Source of the DNA: Pseudomonadota bacterium
Lineage (GTDB): Bacteria > Pseudomonadota > Alphaproteobacteria > Rhizobiales > JAKPQE01
Reading direction: 5' to 3'
Assembly (NCBI GenBank): GCA_029572955.1
Contig: JAKPQE010000020.1
Coordinates: 62,001-126,000 of the forward strand
DNA: 64,000 nt
The notes below the pieces were generated by a model that was given only the letters and a program-made list of their open reading frames with translations, had not been told where the DNA came from and searched no databases. The position numbers and the translations under genes are program-made. Shown here piece after piece: positions 32,064 through 43,176 of this stretch; position 1 is the first letter of the stretch; each line of letters begins with the position of its first letter.

Positions 32064-33023
32064 ATGTCCAGTCCCATCATCGTCGATCCCGCGGTCTTCC
32101 TCGCCGGCGCCATCGACGAGGAAACCCGACAGCTCAACCGGGACATCGAGGAGCGGCTGTCGGCCCTGCCCGACCCCTGGACCTTCGAGCCGGCGGTGAT
32201 CCGCGAACGGCGGCGCCAGGGCCTCGGGCCGTTTCCGCTGCAGGCGAAGTCGGCGCGCGCCGAGACCATCACCATCGAGGGTCCCGGCGGACCGCTGGCG
32301 CTCCGGGTGATCGCGCCGGAGCGGCCGACGGGCATCTTCCTGCACATCCATGGCGGCGGCTGGGTGCTCGGCGGTGCCGACGAACAGGACGAACGGCTCG
32401 AGCGGATCGCCGAGGAATCCGGCTTCGCCGTCGTCTCGGTCGACTACCGCCTGGCGCCGGAGCATCCCTATCCGGCCGGGCCCGACGACTGCGAGGCCGC
32501 CGCGATGTGGCTCATCACCGAGGGTACCAAGCGGCTGCGCGCCTCGCGCCTCGCGATCGGCGGCGAATCGGCCGGCGCCCATCTCGCGGTCGTGACGCTG
32601 TTGCGCCTGCGCGACCGGCACGGCATCGGGCGGTTCTCAGGCGCCGTGCTGATCGCCGGCTGCTACGACCTCGCACTGACGCCGAGCGCCGCCAACTGGG
32701 GCATGCGCAAGCTGGTCCTCAATTCGCGCGACATCTGCAAGTTCACCGAGGCGTTCCTCGGCGACACGGCGACCGCCGTCGACCCGGACGTCTCGCCGCT
32801 GCGGGCCGCGCTGCACGGGCTGCCGCCGGCGCTGTTCTCGGTCGGCACGCTCGATCCGCTGCTCGACGACAGCCTGTTCATGGCGACCCGCTGGGCGGCG
32901 GCCGGCGAAGCGGCGCAGCTGTCGCTGTGGCCCGGCGGCTGTCACGTCTTCCAGAACTTCCCCTCGACCATGACCGATCGGAGCCTTGCCGAAATTGCGA
33001 GGTTCCTTGCCGACCTCGCATGA
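32064..33023 (+). CDS. Alpha/beta hydrolase (HSL/esterase family)
   Basis: HIHGGGWVLGG oxyanion motif; AIGGESAGAHLA nucleophile elbow. Confidence 0.88.
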   Translation: MSSPIIVDPAVFLAGAIDEETRQLNRDIEERLSALPDPWTFEPAVIRERRRQGLGPFPLQAKSARAETITIEGPGGPLALRVIAPERPTGIFLHIHGGGWVLGGADEQDERLERIAEESGFAVVSVDYRLAPEHPYPAGPDDCEAAAMWLITEGTKRLRASRLAIGGESAGAHLAVVTLLRLRDRHGIGRFSGAVLIAGCYDLALTPSAANWGMRKLVLNSRDICKFTEAFLGDTATAVDPDVSPLRAALHGLPPALFSVGTLDPLLDDSLFMATRWAAAGEAAQLSLWPGGCHVFQNFPSTMTDRSLAEIARFLADLA

Positions 33024-33901
33024 GGAACCAGACGCCAATGACCCGTACCGAAACTGCCAAGAACTACGTCAACACCTGGGAATGCGACGAGAACGATCAT
33101 CTCAACGTACAATCCTATTTTGGCCATTTCGACGCGGCCGATGCCCATTTCCGGGCGATCACCGGCCTGCATGAAGCGCTCCTCGGCCCACGTTCGCAGC
33201 GCCATGTGCGCTACATGCGCGAGCTGCGGGTCGGCGAGATCCTCAACGTCATCAGCTATCGGGCGAGCGATGCGCCCTATCCGCTGACCATCGCCCACGA
33301 GCTCTACGAGACGGGGACGGGCGAGCTCTCGGCGACTGCCCTCGACGTCTACTTCCCCTCGCATCACCCCGAGATCGTCGATGCCTTCACCGCCGGGACC
33401 GATCCCCGCGCCATGCCGCGCGGGCTGCCGGTCACCCTGCCGGATCTGGCGACCGACGAGGCGCAGCTGCTGGCGCGCGGCGGCGAGGTCAGCCATCGCG
33501 GCCTCGTGCTGCCGGGGGATTGCGGCGCCGATGGCCGCATCACCGAGCGACAGATGGTCGGTCGCTTCTCCGACGCCGCCGGACATGCCTGGGAGCAGGC
33601 CGGCCTCACCCGGGCCTGGCTGCAGGAGAACGGCTGCGGTCGCGTGGCGGTGGAACTGCGCCTGTCGATGCGGGCGGCGCCGAAGGCCGGCGATCTCATC
33701 CACGTGGTCACGCAGGTCGTCGAGCTCGGCCGCACCACCTTCGTGCTCCGGCACGGCGTCTTCGACAGCCACACCAAGGCGCTGGTGGCAACCGGCGAAG
33801 TCGTCTCGCTGGTCATGGACCTGACGGCACGCAAGGCCGTGCGCCTGCCGGACGACCGTCTGGCGCTGCTCTCTGCGAAGCTCGAGGCGACGAAGGGCTG
33901 A
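33020..33901 (+). CDS. Hotdog-fold acyl-CoA thioesterase-like protein
   Basis: NYVNTWECDENDHLNVQSYFGHFDAAD... and a second hotdog-like half; ATGA overlap with the hydrolase gene. Confidence 0.75.
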   Translation: MRNQTPMTRTETAKNYVNTWECDENDHLNVQSYFGHFDAADAHFRAITGLHEALLGPRSQRHVRYMRELRVGEILNVISYRASDAPYPLTIAHELYETGTGELSATALDVYFPSHHPEIVDAFTAGTDPRAMPRGLPVTLPDLATDEAQLLARGGEVSHRGLVLPGDCGADGRITERQMVGRFSDAAGHAWEQAGLTRAWLQENGCGRVAVELRLSMRAAPKAGDLIHVVTQVVELGRTTFVLRHGVFDSHTKALVATGEVVSLVMDLTARKAVRLPDDRLALLSAKLEATKG

Positions 33902-33916
33902 AGGCCGCGACCGCGG

Positions 33917-34381
33917 TCAGATGCGGTCGTCGTTGTAGTCCCGCTTCAGCCGATCGACCATGTCGAAGAAGCGGCGCATCATCTTTTCGGCGAAGTCCAT
34001 GAACTGGTCGACTTCCTTGTCGCCCGGCATGGGGTTGATCGGCGGTACGGCCTCCGGCGGCAGCTTGGCCGGCTCGTCCGGGTTGGCGCCGGCCGCGGCG
34101 AGACGCTTCTTCAACTCGTCGTTCTCGGCCTGGAGGCGGGCGATCTCGTCCTCGAGCGCCTGCCGGGCATCGGCCGCGGGGACGCAGGTCCAGCCGTCCT
34201 GGCGCTCGTTGCAGAAGGAGACGGCGCCGGTCGTGCGATCGAGTCTCAGGATGCCCTTCTCGGTGCGCTCCAGCGTGAAGCGGCCGGCCTGATCGATCGG
34301 CACCGGTGTCGCCGACTGGCCGAGGGCAGCGGCCGGAACGAGACCGGCAAGAACAGCGACGATCGCGATTTTTCCCCACAT
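33917..34381 (-). CDS. Conserved hypothetical periplasmic protein
   Basis: Signal peptide MWGKIAIVAVLAGLVPAAALGQS; coiled-coil ALEDEIARLQAENDELKKRL. Confidence 0.7.
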   Translation of the reverse strand: MWGKIAIVAVLAGLVPAAALGQSATPVPIDQAGRFTLERTEKGILRLDRTTGAVSFCNERQDGWTCVPAADARQALEDEIARLQAENDELKKRLAAAGANPDEPAKLPPEAVPPINPMPGDKEVDQFMDFAEKMMRRFFDMVDRLKRDYNDDRI

Positions 34382-34648
34382 GATGCACGCCTCCGGGGCT
34401 CGCGCGCCCCAACCCGACCCTTTCGTTCATTCTACACGCAGATTTGCGGGCGCACAGGCGATATCCGGCGATCCCGGGCATTGCCCGATGGCATTGCAGC
34501 ACATACAGTCTGGAAAAGTTCTGAAGGCGCGAAGGGGCGATCGCGTCCTCATGCCCAGCCGGCGACATCGCGGCCACCAAGGCCTGTGCGTCCTCGCGGG
34601 TATGATGGCCATGTCCAAGTGTTCGCGCCCGCACCCGGGAATGTCGGC

Positions 34649-34993
34649 ATGAAGGTCATCGAACTCGAACAGAACGCCGTCAAGGCGACCGCCTTGCTCA
34701 AATCCATGGCCAACGAGCGACGGCTGATGATTCTCTGCCATCTCTCGGAAGGCGAGAAGACGGTCGGCGAGCTCGAGCAGCTCGTCGGGGTCAGCCAGTC
34801 GGCGTTGTCGCAGCATCTCGCCATCCTGCGCCGCGAACGCCTGGTCGGCACGCGCCGCTCGGCCCAGTCGATCTTCTATTCGCTCTCGGACGGCAAGGCG
34901 GCGGCGATGATGGGAACGCTCTACCAGCTCTATTGCGCGGGCGGTGCGGGGGAAGCGGCCTGCGCCCCGGCTCTCGTCGGCGCCGAGGACTGA
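34649..34993 (+). CDS. ArsR-family regulator of the BigR/SqrR (persulfide sensor) type
   Basis: MANERRLMILCHLSEGEKTVGELEQLVGVSQSALSQHLAILRRERLV; C30 and C96 are 66 residues apart. Confidence 0.85.
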   Translation: MKVIELEQNAVKATALLKSMANERRLMILCHLSEGEKTVGELEQLVGVSQSALSQHLAILRRERLVGTRRSAQSIFYSLSDGKAAAMMGTLYQLYCAGGAGEAACAPALVGAED

Positions 34994-35056
34994 AGCTCAC
35001 GAAATGTTAGAGCCGTGGCGCTAGGCTCTCCGCTCGGCGACAACGGGAGCGGATCG

Positions 35057-36271
35057 ATGGCGGGCGCCGATTCGGTACGGCCTCATAGACCGGCGCGCGG
35101 CGCGCTGCGGGCGGCGATCCTCGCCGTCGTTGCGCTCGCGACCACCTCGACCGCCTCGGCCCGCGACTTCCTCCTCGGCATTCACCTCGGTTTCGACAGC
35201 GCCGCCCTCCTCGCCGAAGCCGGCGGCGACGAGACGGAAGCCGTCCGGCGCCATGTCGACAAGGCCGCGGCACTCGGCGCCCGGCTCGTGCGCATCCCCG
35301 CCGACTGGCGCCAGCTGCAACCGCGACCCGGCGATCCGGCGACGAGCTTCGACCGCGACCGGCTCGCTCTCGTCGTCGCGGCGGTGCGGGCGGCGGCGAC
35401 GCACGACATGAAGGCGGTCGTCATGCTCGCCCAGTCGCCCTGCTGGGCGGTGCCGGCCGGGCTCGACTGCGACAGCCCGGAGGCGATCTGGCATGCCCCC
35501 GTCGACCCGCATGCCTATGGCCGTGCCTTCGCCTTCCTTGCCGGCGAGATTCGGCGCGCCGGTCTTGCCGCCACGGTGATCGGCTGGGAGGTCTGGAACG
35601 AACCGAACAGCATCGCCTTCTGGCCGACGGCCAAGGTTCGGGCGGGCGCCAACGTGCTCGTCGATCCGGCAGCGGCGGACGATTATGTCGCCCTGCTCGA
35701 TGCCGCCTATGGCGCGCTGAAGGCCGCCGACCCGGCGGCGACGGTCCTCGGCGGCTCGCTCGCCAGCGCCGACACCGCCTATCTGGCGCGCATGTACGCG
35801 GCGGGCGCCCGCTACGACGGCCTCGCGATCCACCCTTACGCCAAGGCCGACCCGGCCCGTGACGGTGTCGCCTATGGGCCCGACGACTGCGGCGCCGGAC
35901 ACGATCCGCTCGCCCCGCCCTGGTGCTTCGAGGTCGGCGTCGAGGCGCTGCGCGCCGAAATGGGGCGCCAAGGCGACGCGCGACCGGTCTGGTTCACCGA
36001 ATTCGGCTGGTCGAGTTCGGCCGCGTGGGGCGGGTCGGGCAGCGCGGAGGCGCAGGCCCGGAACCTCGCCGACGCGCTCGGCATCATCGAAGGCTGGGAT
36101 TTCGTGCCCGCCGCGATCGTCTACGAACTCGTCGACGACAGCGAGAAGATGGGGCTCCTGCGCGAGGACCTCGGGCCGAAGCCGGCGGCGGGGGCGTTCA
36201 CCGGCTTCGCGCTGCGGCCGGGATCGATGCCCGACATCGGCGAGCTGCGCGGCACGTCCGGCAAGGACTAG
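35057..36271 (+). CDS. Secreted glycoside hydrolase, clan GH-A (GH5/GH39-like)
   Basis: N-terminal signal segment; IGWEVWNEPNSIAFWP (acid/base NEP) and PVWFTEFGWSS (nucleophile E). Confidence 0.8.
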   Translation: MAGADSVRPHRPARGALRAAILAVVALATTSTASARDFLLGIHLGFDSAALLAEAGGDETEAVRRHVDKAAALGARLVRIPADWRQLQPRPGDPATSFDRDRLALVVAAVRAAATHDMKAVVMLAQSPCWAVPAGLDCDSPEAIWHAPVDPHAYGRAFAFLAGEIRRAGLAATVIGWEVWNEPNSIAFWPTAKVRAGANVLVDPAAADDYVALLDAAYGALKAADPAATVLGGSLASADTAYLARMYAAGARYDGLAIHPYAKADPARDGVAYGPDDCGAGHDPLAPPWCFEVGVEALRAEMGRQGDARPVWFTEFGWSSSAAWGGSGSAEAQARNLADALGIIEGWDFVPAAIVYELVDDSEKMGLLREDLGPKPAAGAFTGFALRPGSMPDIGELRGTSGKD

Positions 36272-36298
36272 CCGCGAACGGCGCGCCCCGACGGGCCG

Positions 36299-38098
<1,800 letters not shown>

Positions 38099-38330
38099 GG
38101 CCGGCTAGATATCATTGCCCCAATGCGGCGCCAAGCGGCTTGACGCGCAAGGGACACGGGAGCCATGCCTTCTCGCGCAAGATTTGCCGGCAAGGCCCGC
38201 TCGCGGAGACCGCGGCACCCTCAAAAATCGCCTCTGGACCCCGGCGCGGTGTTGCATATATTCGCGAAATCGAAAATAAAGGCGCCGCCCATGCGGCAAC
38301 CGGTGCCGCAGAGGAATTCGGAGGCAAGAC

Positions 38331-38711
38331 ATGCTGACCGCGGACGTTGCGCACGAACAGGCGGTGAAGGGCGAGGTTTTGCTCGTCGACATCCGTTCCC
38401 CGCAGGAGTGGATGCAGACCGGCGTCGGCGAGGGCGCGGTGGCGATCACCATGCACAGCCACGATTTCCTCGACAAGCTGATGGAGGCGATGGAGGGCGA
38501 CCAGTCGAAGCCGATCGCGCTCATCTGCGCCACAGGCAACCGGTCGCGCTGGCTGCAGTATCAGCTGATGGCGCACGGCTTCACCTCGGTGGAGGATGTC
38601 GGCGAGGGCATGCTCGGCGGGCCGAACGGTCCGGGCTGGCTGAACCGGCGCCTGCCGGTGGCGCGCCCGGGCGGCGGCGGTGCGCCGGCCGGCAACCCGT
38701 TCCTGCGCTGA
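38331..38711 (+). CDS. Rhodanese-like domain protein
   Basis: VLLVDIRSPQEW; active-site loop CATGNRSRWLQYQLMAHGF. Confidence 0.88.
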   Translation: MLTADVAHEQAVKGEVLLVDIRSPQEWMQTGVGEGAVAITMHSHDFLDKLMEAMEGDQSKPIALICATGNRSRWLQYQLMAHGFTSVEDVGEGMLGGPNGPGWLNRRLPVARPGGGGAPAGNPFLR

Positions 38712-38739
38712 TCCCGCCCGGGTAGCGCCCGCTTCAGCG

Positions 38740-39498
38740 CTAGATGCTCTCCCAGCGCGGGCCGAACCGCCCCTCGCCGGCGCGCCTCAGCCCGAACACC
38801 CGCTCCAGCCGGTCGTCGGCGAGCGCCTCGCCGGCCGGGGCATAGGCATCGAGCCGACCGCGATCGAGCACCGCGATGCGATCGGCATAGCGGTCGGCAA
38901 AGCCGAGATCGTGGATCGCGGCAATGACGATGCGGCCGGCATCGGCCTCCTTCCTCAGGATATCGAACACGGCGAGCTGGTGACGCGGATCGAGCGCGGC
39001 GGTCGGCTCGTCGACGAGCAGCACCGGCGCGCCGACGGCGAGTGCCCGGGCCAGCAGCACGCGGGCGCGCTCGCCGCCCGACAGCGTGTCGATCCGCCGC
39101 TCGGCGAAAACCATTGCGTCGGCGGCGACGAGGGCAGCATCGATCGCCGCGTCGTCGGCGGCCGACAAATGCGAACCGGCAGCGTGCGGCATGCGGCCGA
39201 GGGCGACGAGCTCGCGGGCACGGACCGGCCAATGGCTGGCGCCGCCCTGCTCGAGATAGGCAAGGCGGCGGGCGCGGGCGCGCGGCGCCATCGCCTCGAT
39301 CGCCACGCCGTCGAGGGTGACGCGCCCCTCGTGGCGGCCGAGCGCGGCGATCGCGCGCAGCAAGGTCGTCTTGCCGGCGCCGTTCGGCCCGACGAGGGCG
39401 ACGAAGCTGCCGCCGGCGATATCGAGCGAGACGCCGTCGAGCAGGCGGGCGCCGCCGCGCGTGACGGCGACGTCGTCGAGGACGAGATGCGGGCTCAT
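38740..39498 (-). CDS. Heme/siderophore-type ABC transporter ATP-binding protein (HmuV-like)
   Basis: LVGPNGAGKTTLLRAIAAL; LSGGERARVLLARALAVGAPVLLVDEPTAALDPRHQLAVFDILR. Confidence 0.82.
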   Translation of the reverse strand: MSPHLVLDDVAVTRGGARLLDGVSLDIAGGSFVALVGPNGAGKTTLLRAIAALGRHEGRVTLDGVAIEAMAPRARARRLAYLEQGGASHWPVRARELVALGRMPHAAGSHLSAADDAAIDAALVAADAMVFAERRIDTLSGGERARVLLARALAVGAPVLLVDEPTAALDPRHQLAVFDILRKEADAGRIVIAAIHDLGFADRYADRIAVLDRGRLDAYAPAGEALADDRLERVFGLRRAGEGRFGPRWESI

Positions 39499-40481
39499 GG
39501 CGCGGCGAGCGCGTCGCGGCGCTCCCTCACGAGAAGGGCGAGGAAGAACGGCAGGCCGACGAGCGCGGTGACGATGCCGAGCTTGATCTCACCGACGGTC
39601 GGCAGCAGGCGCACGACCACGTCGGCGAAGGTGAGCAGCGCCGCGCCGGCAAGCGCCGAGGGCACCAGCGTGCGATGCGGCGCATGGCCGACGAGGGGCC
39701 GCACCAGATGGGGCACGACGAGGCCGATGAAGCCGATCACGCCGGCAACCGCGACGGCGGCGCCGATGCCGAGGGAAATGCCGGCGACGATGAGGTTGCG
39801 GGTCCGGGTCACCGAGACGCCGAGGGAGCGCGCGGTGTCCTCGCCGAGGGTGAGGGCGGCGAGGGCCGGCCGGGCGGCGAGCAGCAGCAGCCAGGACAGC
39901 GCCATGAACGGCGCGGCGATCGCCACATGCACCATCGAGCGCTCGGCGAGCGAGCCGAGCAGCCAGAAGGCGATCTCGAGCGCGGCGAAGGGATTGGGCG
40001 CGAGATCGAGCGAGAGCGCCGTCGCGGCGGCAAAGAAGCTCGACAGCGCGAGGCCGGCGAGCACGAGGGTGAGGATGCGGGCGTCGCGGCCGGCGACGAG
40101 ATGCAAAAGGACCGCGCCGAGAAGGGCGCCGAGAATGGCGGCCGGCGGCAGCAGCGGCGAGAGCGTGCCGGCAAGGCCGAGGGAGATCGCCAGCGTCGCG
40201 GCGGCGGCGGCGGCATTGGACGTGCCGAGGAGATCGGGCGCGGCGAGCGGATTGCGGAAGAAGCCCTGCATGGCGGCGCCGGAAATGCCGAGGGTCGCGC
40301 CGATCATCACGCCGAGGAGAACGCGCGGCAGGCGCAGCTCCAGAACCACCGTCGCCAGAACGGGGTCGGCCCGACCGACGATGACGTCGACGATCTCGCC
40401 GGGGCCGATCGGAGCCGGACCGGTCAGTAGCGAGGCGGCCGCGCCGATCGCCACCAGGATCAGGAGAACGGCATTGATCAT
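39495..40481 (-). CDS. FecCD-family ABC transporter permease (HmuU-like)
   Basis: RLPRVLLGVMIGATLGISGAAMQGFFRNPLAAPDLLGTSNAA; VPHLVRPLVGHAPHRTLVPSALAGA; 4-nt overlap with the ATPase gene. Confidence 0.85.
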   Translation of the reverse strand: MINAVLLILVAIGAAASLLTGPAPIGPGEIVDVIVGRADPVLATVVLELRLPRVLLGVMIGATLGISGAAMQGFFRNPLAAPDLLGTSNAAAAAATLAISLGLAGTLSPLLPPAAILGALLGAVLLHLVAGRDARILTLVLAGLALSSFFAAATALSLDLAPNPFAALEIAFWLLGSLAERSMVHVAIAAPFMALSWLLLLAARPALAALTLGEDTARSLGVSVTRTRNLIVAGISLGIGAAVAVAGVIGFIGLVVPHLVRPLVGHAPHRTLVPSALAGAALLTFADVVVRLLPTVGEIKLGIVTALVGLPFFLALLVRERRDALAAP

Positions 40482-40583
40482 CGCACGCGCGGGACTCCCC
40501 GCGTCCTTCGAGCTGCCATCGTGTGGGCTCGGGATGTAGCCGCCACCGGCGCCGCCGTCCAGTAGCTCTTGGGCGAAATGCGA

Positions 40584-40608
40584 AAGGCCGGGCGTCGGGC
40601 CCGGCCTT
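40584..40608 (-). terminator. Hairpin downstream of the TadG-like gene
   Basis: AAGGCCGGGC (40584-40593)/GCCCGGCCTT (40599-40608). Confidence 0.55.
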
Positions 40609-40633
40609 CGAAAACCGCCACGCAACGGCGCGG

Positions 40634-41242
40634 CTATTTCTTGTACTCGACCTCGTCGCCGATGCGCGGGCGCAGGAAGAAGCGGTCGTTGAGGTCGAAG
40701 GTGCCGGTCACGACATAGCCGATCTGGGGCGTGTAGTCGTAGTCGAGTTCGGCCATGACGAGGCCGGTGCTCTTGGTCTTGACCTTGGCGGGAACGGTGA
40801 CGGCAGCACCCTTGGTCAGCGGGGTGGCGTTGCGCGCGACGCTCCAGCTCACCGTCGCGTTACCCTTGTCGTCGATCCAGATGCCGGCAACGACGATCTT
40901 CAGATTGGTGTCCGAATACGGCGCCATGATCGCCGAGGCGGCGTCGAGCATGCTCTCCATCTCGGGAGAGGTGATCACCGAATACTGGGTGATGAGATCG
41001 CCGAGGGCGCTCGCTGAATGGGACAGCTTGCGCTTGGCCGAGATCATCTGGCTGATGTCGATGGTGCCGAAATAGATGATCAGCATCAGCGGCAGGATCA
41101 GCGCGAACTCGACCGCCGACACGCCGCGCTCGTCGCCGGCCAGGCGCGCGGCCAGGGCGCGGGGGCTCAGATGCCGCAGCCAACCTTTCTTCACCACCGC
41201 CTCCTTCGTCCGTCTTTTCGTTGTCGGAGCCATTGCCCGCAT
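40634..41242 (-). CDS. TadE/TadG family pilus assembly protein
   Basis: LAGDERGVSAVEFALILPLMLIIYFGTIDISQMISAKRK TadE-like N-terminal TM. Confidence 0.85.
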   Translation of the reverse strand: MRAMAPTTKRRTKEAVVKKGWLRHLSPRALAARLAGDERGVSAVEFALILPLMLIIYFGTIDISQMISAKRKLSHSASALGDLITQYSVITSPEMESMLDAASAIMAPYSDTNLKIVVAGIWIDDKGNATVSWSVARNATPLTKGAAVTVPAKVKTKSTGLVMAELDYDYTPQIGYVVTGTFDLNDRFFLRPRIGDEVEYKK

Positions 41243-41267
41243 TGTCTCGGTCGCCACGTTCCGGCGC

Positions 41268-41834
41268 TCAGAAGGGTTCGTTGCGGAACGCCGTCGCCGC
41301 GCCGAGAAGACGCTTGCCGTCCGACAGGTTCGACATGTTGTAGCCGAAGAAATTGAAGTAGGTCTGCCACTCGTAGAAGGCGCGGACCACGACGATATCG
41401 CCGCCGACACCCGGGTCGTACTGGAAGTCCGTCTTCAGCTTGCCATCCTCGGTCGGCGAGCTGAAATCGGCGTTCTTGAAGGACGCATAGGTGCGCACGT
41501 CGACATAGAGGTTCGACTGGCAGTCGCTCACCGCGATCATGTAGTGGCAGACGGCATCCTTGAACTTGGCCTCGTCGAAGCCGCCGGTCTGGGCCTGGCC
41601 GGTGCGGATCAGCCGCGCGGCGCGGGCAACGCCCGATTCCATCGACTGTTCGGCGAAGAAGACCAGACCGGTCTCCAGACAGGCGAACAGCATGGCGAAG
41701 AAGGGAAAGGCCGTCAGGGCGAATTCGACAGCCGCCGCGCCGCGCTTGTCCCGGCCGAAACGCCCGGGCCGCAAGCCGCGCAACAGGCGCTTGCCGGCAA
41801 TACGCAACTGTCGCCGATATCGTGTCGCTGCCAT
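41268..41834 (-). CDS. TadE family pilus assembly protein
   Basis: RFGRDKRGAAAVEFALTAFPFFAMLFACLETGLVFFAEQ. Confidence 0.86.
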   Translation of the reverse strand: MAATRYRRQLRIAGKRLLRGLRPGRFGRDKRGAAAVEFALTAFPFFAMLFACLETGLVFFAEQSMESGVARAARLIRTGQAQTGGFDEAKFKDAVCHYMIAVSDCQSNLYVDVRTYASFKNADFSSPTEDGKLKTDFQYDPGVGGDIVVVRAFYEWQTYFNFFGYNMSNLSDGKRLLGAATAFRNEPF

Positions 41835-42019
41835 CTCGTTCCCTCGCAGGCGACTGCCCGAATATTGGGCAGTTCTCGCGATTTTCGGGGAACGTTCTAG
41901 CAATAAAGCGTTGAGGAACCGTTGCGACGATGCCTGTAACACGGCGCGACGGGCGCCATCGCCGCAGAGGCTTAACAATGCGCTAATGAACCGGGACGGG
42001 CCTTCCGGCTGGCGCGACG

Positions 42020-42619
42020 TTACTGCGCTCCGGCGACCGCGCCGCCGGCAGCGCCGCTGTCGGTCAGGCCCTGCGACAGGCCGTTGCGGGCCTGAACCTG
42101 GCCGCTGATCCGGCTGAAAACCTCGTCGCCGTCGCCGACATTGGCGGTCTGCTGGCAGACCGGGGCGCAGGAGAGGGTCTCGCGCTTCACGCCCTTGTAG
42201 ACCGTGACGACCTGATCGGTCGCGGCGCGCACGAGGATGGTCTCGTCGGCGATCTGGCGCCCGGCACCGTCGAGGATGACGAGATTGGTGCTGCCGAAGC
42301 TCTTGCCGGTGAGGACCAGCGTGCGGTCGTCCGACATGGTGGCGTCGGCGATCGCCGGATTGCCGAGCACGATCGTGCCGGCCGGCTCGGTGAGGCGCAG
42401 GATCTTGGCGCGGTCGACGACGACGGTGATCGGCTCGCTCGCGTGCGCGGGAGTCGTCAGAAACCGGGCGAGCGGATTGTCGAGCGTTCCGGCCGGGAGG
42501 ATCGCCGGCCCGGCCAGGGCCACGAGGCAGAGGCCGAACGACGCCGCGGCGCGGCGCCAGGACGGCACCGCCGCATCATTCCTCGACCGACCGAACCCTG
42601 CGCGGCGTTCAACAGACAT
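42020..42619 (-). CDS. Pilus assembly protein with CpaC-like N-terminal domain, no secretin domain
   Basis: ITVVVDRAKILRLTEPAGTIVLGNPAIADATMSDDRTLVLTGKSFGSTNLVILDGAGRQI. Confidence 0.8.
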   Translation of the reverse strand: MSVERRAGFGRSRNDAAVPSWRRAAASFGLCLVALAGPAILPAGTLDNPLARFLTTPAHASEPITVVVDRAKILRLTEPAGTIVLGNPAIADATMSDDRTLVLTGKSFGSTNLVILDGAGRQIADETILVRAATDQVVTVYKGVKRETLSCAPVCQQTANVGDGDEVFSRISGQVQARNGLSQGLTDSGAAGGAVAGAQ

Positions 42620-42913
42620 CTCGCTACCCCGATACACGCGTTAGCGGAATCATCGAAGGGAATGGTGAATCTTTTGCAAACGTTTCGACACCCGCCGGCC
42701 GGGGCGCGGGAAATCGCCGGGCGGCGATGCCTCGGGGACCGTAAGACTCGGTTTACCACGTTGGAGAACTTGACGTTTTTGGACTTTCTGAACGGTTGTT
42801 TTAATCGTTTGGCAATCGGCAGCGACTACGGTGCTCGCAGGTTCGATCGGCCCAGCACGAAGAGCGTGACGGACCTGGTGTTGAACAAACTCGTGGAGCA
42901 TGGAGTAGACCAC

Positions 42914-43093
42914 ATGAAGAATCTCGTTGCCCGTTTCGCCAAGGACGAGTCCGGCGCCACCGCCATCGAATACGGCCTCATCGCGGCCGGTATCTCGGTC
43001 GTCATCATCGGCGGCGTCAAGGCGCTCGGCAGCACGCTGAGCACGAAGTTCCATGGCATCTCGACCGACATTTCGAACTTCACCTCGAAGTAA
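42914..43093 (+). CDS. flp: Flp/Fap pilin 1
   Basis: MKNLVARFAKDESGATAIEYGLIAAGISVVIIGGVKALGSTLSTKFHGISTDISNFTSK. Confidence 0.93.
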   Translation: MKNLVARFAKDESGATAIEYGLIAAGISVVIIGGVKALGSTLSTKFHGISTDISNFTSK

Positions 43094-43135
43094 TGTCGCG
43101 CCCGGCCCGGGCGTCATCGGGCCAGCCTGGACATG

Positions 43136-43176
43136 GGGCGGCTTGCATCGGAAGATGCGGCCGCCCTTCGCTTTTT
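43136..43176 (+). terminator. Terminator after flp1
   Basis: GGGCGGC...GCCGCCC hairpin (43136-43166) with GGAA apical loop, followed by TTCGCTTTTT. Confidence 0.65.

Noticed and set aside
34382-34648. Possible small gene between the hypothetical protein and the ArsR regulator (ORF 34380-34652 and the 5' part of 34481-34993)
   Set aside because: No convincing RBS or protein signature; the conserved ArsR start is at 34649
42620-42913. CtrA or sigma-54 sites in the flp1 leader (TTGGCAATCGGCAGC)
   Set aside because: Spacing does not fit TGGCAC-N5-TTGCW and no TTAA-N7-TTAA is present
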